From: Xanthomonas floridensis
GTDB taxonomy: Bacteria > Pseudomonadota > Gammaproteobacteria > Xanthomonadales > Xanthomonadaceae
Reading direction: 5' to 3'
Assembly: GCF_001642575.1 (NCBI RefSeq)
Contig: NZ_LXNG01000058.1
Location: forward strand, 96,179 to 160,178
Length of the DNA stretch: 64,000 nucleotides
The translations under genes were made by a program, and so were the position numbers. The notes under the pieces are model-generated. The model did no database searches and was not told the origin of the DNA. It saw only the letters and a list, made by a program, of their open reading frames with translations. This document shows, piece after piece, positions 15,819 to 24,911 of this stretch; the stretch's first letter is position 1, and the number at the start of each line of letters is the position of its first letter.

Positions 15819-18404
15819 ATGCGGATGGACAAACTCACCTCGCGGTTCCAGCAGGCACTGGCCGACGCACAGTCGCTGGCCGTGGGACGCGACCACAACA
15901 TCATCGAACCGGTGCACGTGCTGGCCGCGCTGCTCGACCAGAGCGGCGGCAGCACGCGCCCCTTGCTGTCGCAGGCCGGCGTCAATGTGCCGCTGCTGCG
16001 CGAGCGCCTCGGCGAGGCGCTGGATACGCTGCCCAAGGTGTCCGGCCAGGAAGGCAATCTGTCGATCGGCAACGATCTCAATCGCCTGCTCAACCAGACC
16101 GACAAACTCGCCCAGCAGCATGGCGATGCCTTCATCGCCAGTGAGTGGTTCGTGCTGGCCGCTGCCGACGATGCCAGCCCGCTGGGCGTGGCCTTGCGCG
16201 CGGCCGGTGGCGACAAGAAGAAGATCGAAGCGGCCATCGACAAGCTGCGCGGCGGCGAGACCGTGCAGTCGGAAAACGCCGAAGAACAGCGCCAGGCGCT
16301 GGAGAAGTACACCATCGACCTGACCGCGCGTGCCGAAAGCGGCAAGCTCGATCCGGTGATCGGCCGCGACGAGGAAATCCGCCGCACCATCCAGGTGTTG
16401 CAGCGGCGTACCAAGAACAACCCGGTGCTGATCGGCGAGCCCGGCGTGGGCAAGACCGCCATTGTCGAAGGCCTGGCCCAGCGCATCATCAACGGCGAAG
16501 TCCCCGAAGGCCTCCGCGGCAAGCGCGTGCTGTCGCTGGACATGGGCGCGCTGATCGCAGGCGCCAAATTCCGCGGCGAATTTGAAGAACGCCTCAAGGC
16601 GGTGCTCAGCGACCTGTCCAAGAACGAAGGCCAGATCATCCTGTTCATCGACGAGCTGCACACCATGGTGGGTGCGGGCAAGGCCGATGGCGCGATGGAC
16701 GCCGGCAACATGCTCAAGCCGGCGCTGGCGCGCGGCGAGCTGCATTGCATCGGCGCCACCACGCTGGACGAATATCGCAAGTACATCGAAAAGGATGCCG
16801 CGCTGGAGCGCCGCTTCCAGAAGGTGTTCGTGGGCGAGCCGACGGTGGAGGACACCATCGCGATCCTGCGTGGGTTGAAGGAACGCTATGCCGTGCATCA
16901 CGGCGTGGAGATCACCGACCCGGCGATCGTTGCGGCGGCTACGCTATCCAACCGCTACATCACCGACCGCCAGCTGCCGGACAAGGCCATCGACCTGATG
17001 GACGAAGCCGCATCGCGCATCCGCATGGAGATCGACTCCAAGCCGGAGGAACTCGATCGCCTGGAGCGCCGCCTGATCCAGCTCAAGATCCAGCGCGAGA
17101 TGCTGAAGAAGGAAAAGGACGAGGCCTCGCGCCAGCGCCTGGCCGACCTGGAAAGCGACATCGACAAGCTCGAACGCGAGTTCTCCGATCTCAACGAGGT
17201 GTGGAAGTCCGAGAAGGCCGCGCTGCAGGGCACCACCAAGATCAAGGAGCAGATCGAGCACGCCAAGCTGGAGCTGGAAGCGGCGCAGCGCCGGCAGGAC
17301 TACGCCAAGATGAGCGAGATCCAGTACGGCGTATTGCCGCAGCTAGAAAAGCAGATGCTGCTGGCCAACGAAGTGGAGCACCACGACTTCAAGCTGGTGC
17401 AGGACCGCGTGACCGCCGAGGAAATCGCCGAGGTGGTGTCGCGCTGGACCGGCATTCCGGTCAACAAGATGCTCGAGGGCGAGCGCGACAAACTGCTGCG
17501 CATGGAAGACGAGCTGCATCAGCGCGTGGTCGGCCAGAACGAGGCGATCAAGGTGGTGTCCGATGCCGTGCGGCGTTCGCGCGCCGGCCTGTCCGATCCC
17601 AATCGCCCGAGTGGTTCGTTCCTGTTCTTAGGTCCCACCGGCGTGGGCAAGACCGAGTTGTGCAAGGCGCTGGCGGACTTCCTGTTCGACAGCACCGAAG
17701 CGATGATCCGCATCGACATGAGCGAGTTCATGGAGAAGCATTCGGTGTCGCGCCTGATCGGTGCGCCTCCGGGCTACGTGGGCTATGAAGAGGGCGGTTA
17801 TCTCACCGAGGCGGTGCGTCGTCGTCCGTATTCGTTGATCCTGCTGGACGAGGTCGAAAAGGCGCATGCCGATGTCTTCAATATCCTGTTGCAGGTGCTC
17901 GACGATGGCCGTTTGACCGATGGCCAGGGACGCACGGTGGATTTCCGCAATACCGTCATTGTGATGACCTCCAACCTGGGCTCGCACCAGATCCAGGAAC
18001 TGTCCGGCGACGGCAGTGCCGAGGCCTATACGCAGATGAAGGCAGCAGTGATGGGCGTGGTGCAGGCGCACTTCCGCCCCGAGTTCATCAACCGGCTGGA
18101 CGACATCGTGGTGTTCCATCCGCTGGACAAGGCGCAGATCAAATCGATCGCGCGCATCCAACTGCAGGGGTTGGAGAAACGACTGGGCGAGCGCGGGCTC
18201 AAGCTGGACCTGGACGATGCGGCGCTGGAGCTGCTTGGCAATGTCGGCTTCGACCCGGTGTATGGCGCGCGCCCGCTCAAGCGCGCCATCCAGTCGCAGG
18301 TGGAAAACCCGTTGGCCCAGCAAATATTGTCTGGCCATTATCTCAGCGGCGACACCGTGCGTGTGCGCAGCGACGGCGGGCGGCTGGCGTTTATGAAAGG
18401 CTGA
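15819..18404 (+). CDS. clpB: ATP-dependent disaggregase ClpB
   Basis: An 861-residue Hsp100 chaperone that dissolves protein aggregates together with DnaK. It has the N-domain (residues 1-145, opening MRMDKLTSRFQQALADAQSL), NBD1 with Walker A GEPGVGKT at 206-213, the coiled-coil M-domain (about 400-520, Lys/Glu-rich), and NBD2 with Walker A GPTGVGKT near 605 and Walker B ILLDEVEKAH. Length and motif positions coincide with E. coli ClpB. GAGGAA precedes the ATG. An internal start for the short ClpB form is plausible near residue 149, but no clear GTG/ATG was assigned. It is driven by the sigma-32 promoter at 15745 and ends at a hairpin terminator. Confidence 0.98.
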   Translation: MRMDKLTSRFQQALADAQSLAVGRDHNIIEPVHVLAALLDQSGGSTRPLLSQAGVNVPLLRERLGEALDTLPKVSGQEGNLSIGNDLNRLLNQTDKLAQQHGDAFIASEWFVLAAADDASPLGVALRAAGGDKKKIEAAIDKLRGGETVQSENAEEQRQALEKYTIDLTARAESGKLDPVIGRDEEIRRTIQVLQRRTKNNPVLIGEPGVGKTAIVEGLAQRIINGEVPEGLRGKRVLSLDMGALIAGAKFRGEFEERLKAVLSDLSKNEGQIILFIDELHTMVGAGKADGAMDAGNMLKPALARGELHCIGATTLDEYRKYIEKDAALERRFQKVFVGEPTVEDTIAILRGLKERYAVHHGVEITDPAIVAAATLSNRYITDRQLPDKAIDLMDEAASRIRMEIDSKPEELDRLERRLIQLKIQREMLKKEKDEASRQRLADLESDIDKLEREFSDLNEVWKSEKAALQGTTKIKEQIEHAKLELEAAQRRQDYAKMSEIQYGVLPQLEKQMLLANEVEHHDFKLVQDRVTAEEIAEVVSRWTGIPVNKMLEGERDKLLRMEDELHQRVVGQNEAIKVVSDAVRRSRAGLSDPNRPSGSFLFLGPTGVGKTELCKALADFLFDSTEAMIRIDMSEFMEKHSVSRLIGAPPGYVGYEEGGYLTEAVRRRPYSLILLDEVEKAHADVFNILLQVLDDGRLTDGQGRTVDFRNTVIVMTSNLGSHQIQELSGDGSAEAYTQMKAAVMGVVQAHFRPEFINRLDDIVVFHPLDKAQIKSIARIQLQGLEKRLGERGLKLDLDDAALELLGNVGFDPVYGARPLKRAIQSQVENPLAQQILSGHYLSGDTVRVRSDGGRLAFMKG

Positions 18405-18452
18405 GAATTGGTCATGGGCGCGCGTCGCATCGGCGCAGATGGTTGATGTATC

Positions 18453-18486
18453 AAACGGGCACTGCGCAGGTAGTGCCCGTTTGCGT
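18453..18486 (+). terminator. Rho-independent terminator after clpB
   Basis: A perfect 11-base-pair stem, AAACGGGCACT / AGTGCCCGTTT, around an 8-base loop lies 49 bases past the clpB stop. The 3' arm ends in TTT and is followed by GCGTT. The A-tract on the 5' side would also let it work in reverse. Confidence 0.8.
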
Positions 18487-18612
18487 TATGCGGACTGGCG
18501 CGGCGCATCAGTTGTGCTTACAACGCGGTGGCATGAGGTCATCACCACTGATTTGGGAAGGAATCAGGGGTCGCGGCTATCGTCGGCGTTCTTTCCGAGA
18601 GCGAGCCGTGCC

Positions 18613-19899
18613 ATGACCGATCCGCAGTGGAAACCCGAAACCATCGCCGTGCATGGGGGCTATCGCCCCGACCCGACTACGCGCGCGGTGGCGGTGCCGA
18701 TCTACCAGACCGTGGCGTATGCCTTCGACGACACCCAGCATGGTGCGGACCTGTTCGACCTGAAGGTGCAGGGCAATATCTACAGCCGCATCATGAACCC
18801 CACCAACGACGTGCTGGAGCAGCGTGTCGCTGCGCTGGAAGGCGGCATCGGGGCGCTGGCGCTGGCATCGGGGCAGGCGGCGGTGACCTATGCGATCCAG
18901 ACCATCGCCGAGGCGGGCGACAATATCGTCTCGTCCAGTGCGCTATATGGCGGCACCTACAATCTGTTCGCGCATACGCTGCCGCAGTTCGGCATCAGTA
19001 CGCGGTTTGCCGACTACCGCGATCCGCAGGCGTTCGCCGGCCTGATCGACGACCGCACCAAGGCGGTGTTCGTCGAGTCGATCGGCAACCCGCGCGGCAA
19101 TATTACCGACATCGAAGCCGTTGCCGCGGTAGCGCATGCGCACGGCGTGCCGCTGATCGTGGACAACACTGTGGCCACGCCGTCGCTACTGCGGCCGATC
19201 GACTTCGGTGCCGACATCGTGGTGCATTCGTTGACCAAATACCTGGGCGGACACGGCAACAGCATCGGTGGTGCGATCGTGGACAGCGGGCGCTTTCCGT
19301 GGGCCGCACACAAGGCGCGCTTCCCGCGCCTCAACGAGCCGGATGTGAGCTACCACGGCGTAGTGTATACCGAGGCGCTGGGCGAGGCCGCCTACATCGG
19401 CCGTGCGCGGGTGGTGCCGCTGCGCAATACCGGTGCGGCGTTGTCGCCGTTCAATGCGTTCCTGATCCTGCAAGGGATTGAAACCTTGCCGCTGCGCATG
19501 GAGCGCATCAATGCCAATACGTTGGCGATTGCCCGCTACCTGCAGCAGCATGCGCGCGTTGCCTGGGTCAATTACGCGGCGCTGCCCGATCACCCCGAGC
19601 ACGCGCTGGCGCAGAAGTACCTGGGCGGGCACGGCTCGGGCGTGCTGACCTTCGGGTTGCCCGGTGGGCGCGCGGCTGGTGCACGGTTTCTGGATGCGCT
19701 GCAGCTGTTTACCCGGCTGGTGAATATCGGCGATGCCAAGTCGCTGGCGACGCACCCGGCATCCACTACCCATCGCCAGCTCGGGCCGGCCGAACTGGAA
19801 CATGCCGGCGTCAGCGAAGACACCGTGCGGTTGTCGGTTGGGATCGAGCATATCGATGACCTGCTGGCGGATCTGGAGCAGGCGCTGCAGAGAGCGTGA
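18613..19899 (+). CDS. metY: O-acetylhomoserine/O-succinylhomoserine sulfhydrylase (MetY family)
   Basis: A 428-residue PLP enzyme of the Cys/Met metabolism family, with the length and N-terminus (PETIAVHGGYRPDPTTRAVA) of MetY. The PLP-binding Lys is in VHSLTKYLGGHG, and substrate- and cofactor-binding segments IYSRIMNPTNDVLEQR and HPASTTHRQL are present. It would make homocysteine directly from sulfide and acylated homoserine, which fits the organosulfur scavenging operon 3 kb upstream. The frame is open further upstream, but 18613 is the start matching the family. No SAM riboswitch was recognised in the 208-base leader. Confidence 0.88.
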   Translation: MTDPQWKPETIAVHGGYRPDPTTRAVAVPIYQTVAYAFDDTQHGADLFDLKVQGNIYSRIMNPTNDVLEQRVAALEGGIGALALASGQAAVTYAIQTIAEAGDNIVSSSALYGGTYNLFAHTLPQFGISTRFADYRDPQAFAGLIDDRTKAVFVESIGNPRGNITDIEAVAAVAHAHGVPLIVDNTVATPSLLRPIDFGADIVVHSLTKYLGGHGNSIGGAIVDSGRFPWAAHKARFPRLNEPDVSYHGVVYTEALGEAAYIGRARVVPLRNTGAALSPFNAFLILQGIETLPLRMERINANTLAIARYLQQHARVAWVNYAALPDHPEHALAQKYLGGHGSGVLTFGLPGGRAAGARFLDALQLFTRLVNIGDAKSLATHPASTTHRQLGPAELEHAGVSEDTVRLSVGIEHIDDLLADLEQALQRA

Positions 19900-20435
19900 G
19901 GTTTTCAGCCATCTTCATAAGCAAGAACGGGGAGCCCCTCTCCCTGCGGCAGTGGGATTGGGGTGAGGGTACGGCGAAGCACGATGCCTGTCGGTAGCGG
20001 CTTCGGTAGGGGCGGCAGCGCGGCCGGGGACTGGCTCCTCGGCTCGGTCAGACATTCTGTCTGACTCGCCGCCGCGGCACATCCTTGTGCCGCTCTCCGC
20101 CAATCCCCAGCCACGCTGCCGCCTCGGCACGTTGCTTCCATGACCTGGAACCGTGAACACGCCGTTGAAGCGCGGCATGAAGCTCTTCTCGGGTCGGGGC
20201 ATTACGGCACCGCTTGCGGCTACCGGTACGTGTGTCTCGGCTCGTGCGTGCTGCTGGCACGAGCCGGGGGCATGGAGAGTAGGCGGTACTTCACCTTTGA
20301 AGGCGCGTGGCGACGCGTGTGTCATTGCAGCCACTGACAGCTCCATGCGTCTCCGCTCATCCGGCGCTGCGCCTGGCCGGTTGCCGCGCACCTCCGAGGC
20401 GCCGCCGCCAATCCTGCTACCATGCGCGCCCCTGA
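19900..20435. other. Long non-coding stretch with probable dispersed repeats
   Basis: No convincing gene is seen in these 536 bases. The stretch at 19932-19977 (CCCCTCTCCCTGCGGCAG, then GGGGTGAGGGT) resembles the widespread Xanthomonas intergenic repeat with C-rich and G-rich arms. At 20049-20067 a 7-bp hairpin GTCAGAC-ATTCT-GTCTGAC is followed by GGCACATCCTTGTGCC. The stretch 20270-20340 resembles, from memory, a repeat that often surfaces as spurious small proteins in Xanthomonas annotations. It is probably a patchwork of repeats between metY and the B12 riboswitch. Confidence 0.45.
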
Positions 20436-20439
20436 GGTG

Positions 20440-20630
20440 ACTGCCGGCTGGCCGGTGGTTTAAACGGGAATCCGGTGCGCGCATCGCCTTGGCGAGGCGC
20501 AAGTCCGGAGCTGCCCCCGCAACGGTGGGCGAGGCAAGGGTCCGCAGGTAAAGCCACTGTGCTGTGCATGGGAAGGCGCGGATCCGGGAAGCAACCAAGC
20601 TTCCGCTCGCAAGCCCGGAGACCGGCCTGA
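20440..20630 (+). ncRNA. Cobalamin (AdoCbl) riboswitch
   Basis: All conserved blocks are present in order: GGTGGTTTAAACGGGAATCC (from about 20454), GCCCCCGCAACGGT (20513-20525), AAGCCACTGTGC (from 20551), TGGGAAGGCG (from 20569), and the B12 box AGCCCGGAGACCGGCC (20612-20627). It precedes btuB by 130 bases, so B12 should repress btuB and possibly the whole downstream gene set. Confidence 0.95.
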
Positions 20631-20761
20631 AGGGATTGACCCGGCACGCGGTGGGCGTGGCCTTGTGCATCTGGTGCGCGCGCGCCGGACGCCTGGCCCG
20701 TTGCTGCCTGCCGACCCCATTGCCCCCGCGCGGGTAGGCGCGGTTCCAGGAGCAGCAGTCG

Positions 20762-22639
20762 ATGTCCGTTTCTTCCGTTTTGCCGTCTCGCGCCATGCTG
20801 GCCGTGGGGTTGTCGCTGTGCGTGGCCAATCTGGCCCAGGCCGAGGCCGCCATCGATCTCGACGAAGTGGTGGTGACCGCCTCGCGCACCGCACAGACCC
20901 AGGACCAGACGCTGGCGCCGGTCACCGTGATCGACCGCGCGCAGATCGAGCGCCGCCAGGTCACCGCGTTGCAGGACCTGCTGCGTGGCGAAGCCGGTGT
21001 GTCGCTGGCCAATAACGGTGGCCCGGGCAAGGCGACCTCGTTGTTCCTGCGCGGCACCGAGTCGGATCATCTGGTGGTACTGATCGACGGCGTGCGCATC
21101 GGCTCGGCCACGTCCGGTGGCGCGGCGCTGCAGGACCTGCCGATCGAGCAGATCGAGCGCATCGAAATCGTGCGTGGGCCGTTTTCCAGCCTGTACGGCT
21201 CCGAGGCATTGGGTGGGGTGATCCAGATCTTTACCCGTCGCCCGCAAGGCAGCTTCGTGCCCACGCTCAGCGTGGCGGCCGGCAGCGACAATGCGCGCCG
21301 TTATGGCGCCGGTGTCGCCGGGCGCAGCCAGGGCGATCTGAGCGAGGCCGGCGGCTGGTATTCGGTGAACGCCGTGCATGACGAAACCGATGGCATCAAT
21401 GCGTATCTGGATACCAGCTCCAGTGCCTACGATCCGGACCGCGATGGCTATCGCAACGATTCGTTGAGCATGCAGGGCGGCTGGCGCTTCAACCGACAGT
21501 GGGATGCCGATGTGCATGCGTTGCGCGCGCAGAGCCGCAACGAATACGACGGCTCGGCCTTTGGCGGCAACCTGGGTAAAGGCGTGCAGCAGGCCGTGGG
21601 CGGGCGCGTGCGCTATGCGCCCAGCGACGCGCTCAAATTCACCGCCAGCCTGGGTAGCAGCGCCGATCTGAGCGATAGCTATTACGACGGCGCGTACCTG
21701 TCCACCTACGACACGCGCCGCAAGCAGGGCTCGCTGCAGGCCGACATCACCACCGCGCCCGGCCTGCTCACGGTTGGCTTCGACTGGCAGCGCGATGCCA
21801 TCGCCAGCAGCGACACTTACGATGCCGACAGCCGGATCGACCGCGCCGCGTTTGCGCAGTGGCAGCAGAGCTTCGGTCGCCAGTCGCTGCAGGCCAGCCT
21901 GCGGCGCAACGACAACAGCCAGTTCGGCGGCAAAACCACCGGCAGCCTGCTGTGGGGCTGGGATGTTGCCGAGCATCTGCGCCTGACCGCCAGCTATGGC
22001 ACTGCGTTCAAGGCACCCACCTTCAACGAGCTGTACTACCCCGATTACGGCAATCCGCTGCTGGGGCCGGAAACCTCCAAAAGTGCCGAGCTGGGCCTGC
22101 GTGGCAGCTACGACTGGGGCGTGTGGACGCTCAATGCCTTCCAGACCCGTATCGACGATCTGATTGCCTACGATGCGGGGCTGGTGGATGCCACCCATCC
22201 GTTTGGGCAGCCGAACAACATCGACCAGGCGCGCATCCGCGGTGTGGAAGCCGGCTACGACACCGAGCTGGCCGGCTGGACCCTGCGCAGCGCGCTGACC
22301 TGGCTGCAGCCGCAGGCCGATGGCGAGGTCAATCATGGCAACTGGTTGCCGCGCCGCGCACGGCAGAGCGGGCGGATCGATGCCGACCGCAACTTTGGCG
22401 CGTTCGGCGTGGGCGCGAGCCTGTTCGGGTCGGGCAAGCGCTACGACGACCTGGCCAATACCGAGCAACTGGCCGGCTACGGCTTGCTGGATCTGCGCGT
22501 GAGCTATGCAGTGAACGCAGACTGGAAGGTGCAGTTCACCGCCAACAATGTGTTCGACCGCCAGTACGAAACCGCACGCTGGTACGCACAGCCGGGACGC
22601 AACTACCTGCTGACCTTCCGCTACCAGCCGGCGCAGTGA
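20762..22639 (+). CDS. btuB: Vitamin B12 TonB-dependent outer-membrane receptor BtuB
   Basis: A 625-residue receptor, close to E. coli BtuB (614). A signal peptide ends near AQAEA, then comes the TonB box DEVVVTASRTAQ, a plug with LLRGEAGVSLANNGGPGKAT, FLRGTESDHLVVLIDGVRIG and IEIVRGPFSSLYGSEALGG, and a barrel ending LLTFRYQPAQ. It takes cobalamin and cobinamides across the outer membrane. It lies directly after the cobalamin riboswitch and before the BtuM-like and cob genes. Confidence 0.95.
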   Translation: MSVSSVLPSRAMLAVGLSLCVANLAQAEAAIDLDEVVVTASRTAQTQDQTLAPVTVIDRAQIERRQVTALQDLLRGEAGVSLANNGGPGKATSLFLRGTESDHLVVLIDGVRIGSATSGGAALQDLPIEQIERIEIVRGPFSSLYGSEALGGVIQIFTRRPQGSFVPTLSVAAGSDNARRYGAGVAGRSQGDLSEAGGWYSVNAVHDETDGINAYLDTSSSAYDPDRDGYRNDSLSMQGGWRFNRQWDADVHALRAQSRNEYDGSAFGGNLGKGVQQAVGGRVRYAPSDALKFTASLGSSADLSDSYYDGAYLSTYDTRRKQGSLQADITTAPGLLTVGFDWQRDAIASSDTYDADSRIDRAAFAQWQQSFGRQSLQASLRRNDNSQFGGKTTGSLLWGWDVAEHLRLTASYGTAFKAPTFNELYYPDYGNPLLGPETSKSAELGLRGSYDWGVWTLNAFQTRIDDLIAYDAGLVDATHPFGQPNNIDQARIRGVEAGYDTELAGWTLRSALTWLQPQADGEVNHGNWLPRRARQSGRIDADRNFGAFGVGASLFGSGKRYDDLANTEQLAGYGLLDLRVSYAVNADWKVQFTANNVFDRQYETARWYAQPGRNYLLTFRYQPAQ

Positions 22640-23037
22640 GACGCGGCAAACACTGCGCGGTTCCTTGAGGTAGACAGGCGGCCGGTGTCGACGGGTCGCC
22701 ATAAGGGCCATTCCCGTGCGCAAGATCGTTGTTGAGGCAGGCACTACCCCGCAGCGGATGAAACGGGCAATGCAGCCAGCGGGGCGGGTGGCCCGGCAAG
22801 ACGGGGCCGCTACACTGCGGCCCTGGCCGGCTGCGTCGCTCCCTGTGTTGCCCCACCTGCGGTTGCGTTTTTGAAGCGCCGTGGAATCCCGCAGCGCCGC
22901 CGCGCCTGCAGCGCACCAGGGCATCTGCAGGCGGCATCGCGCATGCGTACCCGGCCATTGCCTCGCATCGCGCGGATGGATGGACCGATCTTCAGACCGA
23001 CCGCTGCCTGCTGTTTGCCACTCTTCGAGGAACACCG
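22640..23037. other. Gap between btuB and the BtuM-like genes
   Basis: A 398-base stretch without a supported gene. I looked for a second cobalamin riboswitch and found no B12 box or GCAACGGT block. An ATTCCCGTGCGC segment and scattered short GC-rich dyads are the only structure seen. A separate promoter for the downstream cob genes could lie here. Confidence 0.4.
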
Positions 23038-23631
23038 ATGACCCCGCTCTCCCGGCCCGCCCAGCGCAACCTGCTCATCGCCCTGATGCTGGCGATGACG
23101 GCCACCCGCTTCCATCACGTGGGCGATTGGCTGCATCTGCCCGATGCCTCGATGGCGGTGTTCTTCCTTGGCGGCTTGGCGCTGCGCCGGCATACGGCGT
23201 TTGCGCTGTTGCTGGCACTGGCGGTGCTGATCGACTGGGCCGCGGTATCGTTGGCCGGCGTCAGCGACTTCTGCATCACCGCCGCCTACGCCGCGCTGCC
23301 GCTGGCCTATGCCGTGCTGTGGTATGCCGGCCGTGCGTTGCAGGCGCGGCTTGCACCTGCGGCGATGCCGCTGTGCGCGGTCTGGGCGCTGGGGGTCGCG
23401 GCTGCAGCGGTATCGTTCCTGATCTCCAATGGCGCGTTCTATTGGCTGGGCGGGCGCTACACCGACCCGCACTGGGCGCAGTACCTGCAGCGTGCGTGGC
23501 AGTGGGGCCCGGTGTTCGTGCGTAGCACAGCGCTGTATCTGGCGGTGGCTCTGGTCGCTGCAGGGTGTGTGCTGCGCTGGCGCGCCACCCGCGCTGCCGC
23601 CGACTCGACCACCGCGCTGGAGCTGTCATGA
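23038..23631 (+). CDS. BtuM-like small membrane protein, copy 1
   Basis: A 197-residue protein with about six hydrophobic segments and no recognised soluble domain. Size, topology, a conserved Cys in a loop/helix motif (GVSDFCITAAYAALPLAYAV, Cys79) and the cobalamin-locus setting match BtuM, the solitary ECF S-component-like B12 transporter, whose Thiobacillus denitrificans member ligates cobalt with Cys80. RFHHVG and SMAVFFLGGLALR are further conserved segments. CGAGGAA precedes the ATG. It overlaps the next, homologous gene by four bases. The function is inferred; other annotations would call it hypothetical. Confidence 0.6.
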   Translation: MTPLSRPAQRNLLIALMLAMTATRFHHVGDWLHLPDASMAVFFLGGLALRRHTAFALLLALAVLIDWAAVSLAGVSDFCITAAYAALPLAYAVLWYAGRALQARLAPAAMPLCAVWALGVAAAAVSFLISNGAFYWLGGRYTDPHWAQYLQRAWQWGPVFVRSTALYLAVALVAAGCVLRWRATRAAADSTTALELS

Positions 23632-24239
23632 GCGTAGCTTCGCATCAGGCCGCGCCTGCCCGAACGGCCCTGCACGGCGGGGCCGCATGGGCCTGTGGCA
23701 TCGCGCTGGCGCTGCTGATGGTCTGCACCCGCGGCCAGCATTTTGCCAGCGTGGACGTGTTGCCCAGCGCCTCGTGGGCGGTGTTCTTTCTGGCCGGTGC
23801 ATTGCTGCGCCCGGTGTGGATGCTGCCGCTGCTGTTCGGGCTGGCATCGGCATTGGATCTGATCGGCCTGGCCTCCGGCAGCATCAGCGACTGGTGCCTG
23901 TCCCCGGCGTACTGGGCCTTGGCGCTGGCCTATGCCACGTTGTGGCTGGGCGGGCGGTGGTCTGCCATGCGGCTGGAACGCGATGCCTGGTCGGAGCTGC
24001 CACGGGTGCTTGGCGCGCTGTTGTTCAGTGGTAGCGCGGCCTATCTGCTGTCCAAGGGGGGCTTTTACTTCCTTTCCGGCCGCTACCCACAGGCCACGCT
24101 TGGCGGCTTCCTGGCCCGCGTGCCGGTGTACTACCCGCGCGCGCTCGGCACCCTGGCCGGCTACGTGGGCATCACTTTCGCATTGCTTGCCGCAGGGCGC
24201 AGCCTTGCCGCACGTCCACTGATGGGAGAACGCGCATGA
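23628..24239 (+). CDS. BtuM-like small membrane protein, copy 2
   Basis: A 203-residue paralogue of the preceding protein. Shared features: SASWAVFFLAGALLRPVW versus SMAVFFLGGLALRRH, SISDWCLSPAYWALALAYATLW versus GVSDFCITAAYAALPLAYAVLW, and SKGGFYFLSGRYPQ versus SNGAFYWLGGRYTD, with Cys90 at the position of Cys79. It has about six membrane segments. It overlaps copy 1 (ATGA) and cobO (ATGA). Two tandem B12-transporter-like proteins may form a heteromer or differ in corrinoid preference; neither is shown by the sequence. Confidence 0.6.
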   Translation: MSVASHQAAPARTALHGGAAWACGIALALLMVCTRGQHFASVDVLPSASWAVFFLAGALLRPVWMLPLLFGLASALDLIGLASGSISDWCLSPAYWALALAYATLWLGGRWSAMRLERDAWSELPRVLGALLFSGSAAYLLSKGGFYFLSGRYPQATLGGFLARVPVYYPRALGTLAGYVGITFALLAAGRSLAARPLMGERA

Positions 24240-24847
24240 CGCCCCCCGAGCACGACGACGCACATTATCGCGAACGCGCGCAACGCAAGAAGGAATTGGT
24301 GGACCGGCGCATCGCGCGCGCCGTGATCGACCGCGGCGTGCTGCTGGTCAATACCGGCAACGGCAAGGGCAAGAGTTCGTCCGGCTTCGGCATGCTGGCG
24401 CGCTCGCTCGGGCATGGCCTGTCCTGCGGCGTGGTGCAGTTCATCAAGGGCACGTTCTCTACTGGTGAAGAGGCGTTCTTTCGCCGTTTTCCCGATCTGC
24501 TCGACTACCACGTGATGGGCGAAGGCTTCACCTGGGAAACCCAGGACCGCAACGTGGACATCGCCGCCGCGCAGGCGGCCTGGCAGCTGGCGCGCGGCAT
24601 GCTGGCCGATGCACGCTACGACTTCGTGCTGCTGGACGAACTCAATATCGCCCTGGTGAAGGACTACGTTGCGTTGGACGAGGTGCTGGCCGCAGTGGCT
24701 GCGCGTCCGCCGGGCCAGCACGTGGTGATCACCGGACGCGCAGCGCCCGCCGGCTTGATCGAGGTGGCAGACACGGTCACCGAGATGCGGCTGGTCAAAC
24801 ATGCCTTCAACGCCGGCATCAAGGCGCAGCTAGGCATCGAGCTGTAG
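24236..24847 (+). CDS. cobO: Cob(I)yrinic acid a,c-diamide adenosyltransferase CobO/BtuR
   Basis: A 203-residue cytosolic enzyme that transfers the 5'-deoxyadenosyl group of ATP to the Co(I) corrinoid. The P-loop variant NTGNGKGKSSSGFG is at residues 39-52, followed by VVQFIKG, ETQDRNVDIAAA, LLDELNIAL and ITGRAAPAGLIEVADTVTEM, all typical of the CobA/CobO/BtuR family. Length is normal (E. coli BtuR 196). It overlaps copy 2 of the BtuM-like genes by four bases. Confidence 0.96.
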   Translation: MTPPEHDDAHYRERAQRKKELVDRRIARAVIDRGVLLVNTGNGKGKSSSGFGMLARSLGHGLSCGVVQFIKGTFSTGEEAFFRRFPDLLDYHVMGEGFTWETQDRNVDIAAAQAAWQLARGMLADARYDFVLLDELNIALVKDYVALDEVLAAVAARPPGQHVVITGRAAPAGLIEVADTVTEMRLVKHAFNAGIKAQLGIEL

Positions 24848-24911
24848 GCATGCGTGCGCGTGCGTTGCCCGGCGGTGGGCTGGCGTGTGGCATGCGGTTG
24901 GGCCGCGCACG

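Noticed and set aside
14634..16901. A 755-codon open frame on the minus strand opposite ssuB and clpB
   Set aside because: It spans two well-supported genes and their intergenic promoter, with no recognisable domain; it is a shadow of high GC.
18405..18612. SAM riboswitch before metY
   Set aside because: The leader contains the clpB terminator but no recognisable SAM-binding core.
20153..20440. Small open frame of 95 codons upstream of the riboswitch
   Set aside because: It begins in a repeat-like region, lacks a Shine-Dalgarno and a domain, and runs into the riboswitch leader.
20417..23035. A very long open frame on the minus strand across btuB and the riboswitch
   Set aside because: It is antisense to btuB, has no domain, and mirrors the codon-position GC bias of btuB; long antisense frames are expected at this GC content.
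22640..23037. Possible second cobalamin riboswitch before the BtuM-like genes
   Set aside because: No B12 box or GCAACGGT block was found.
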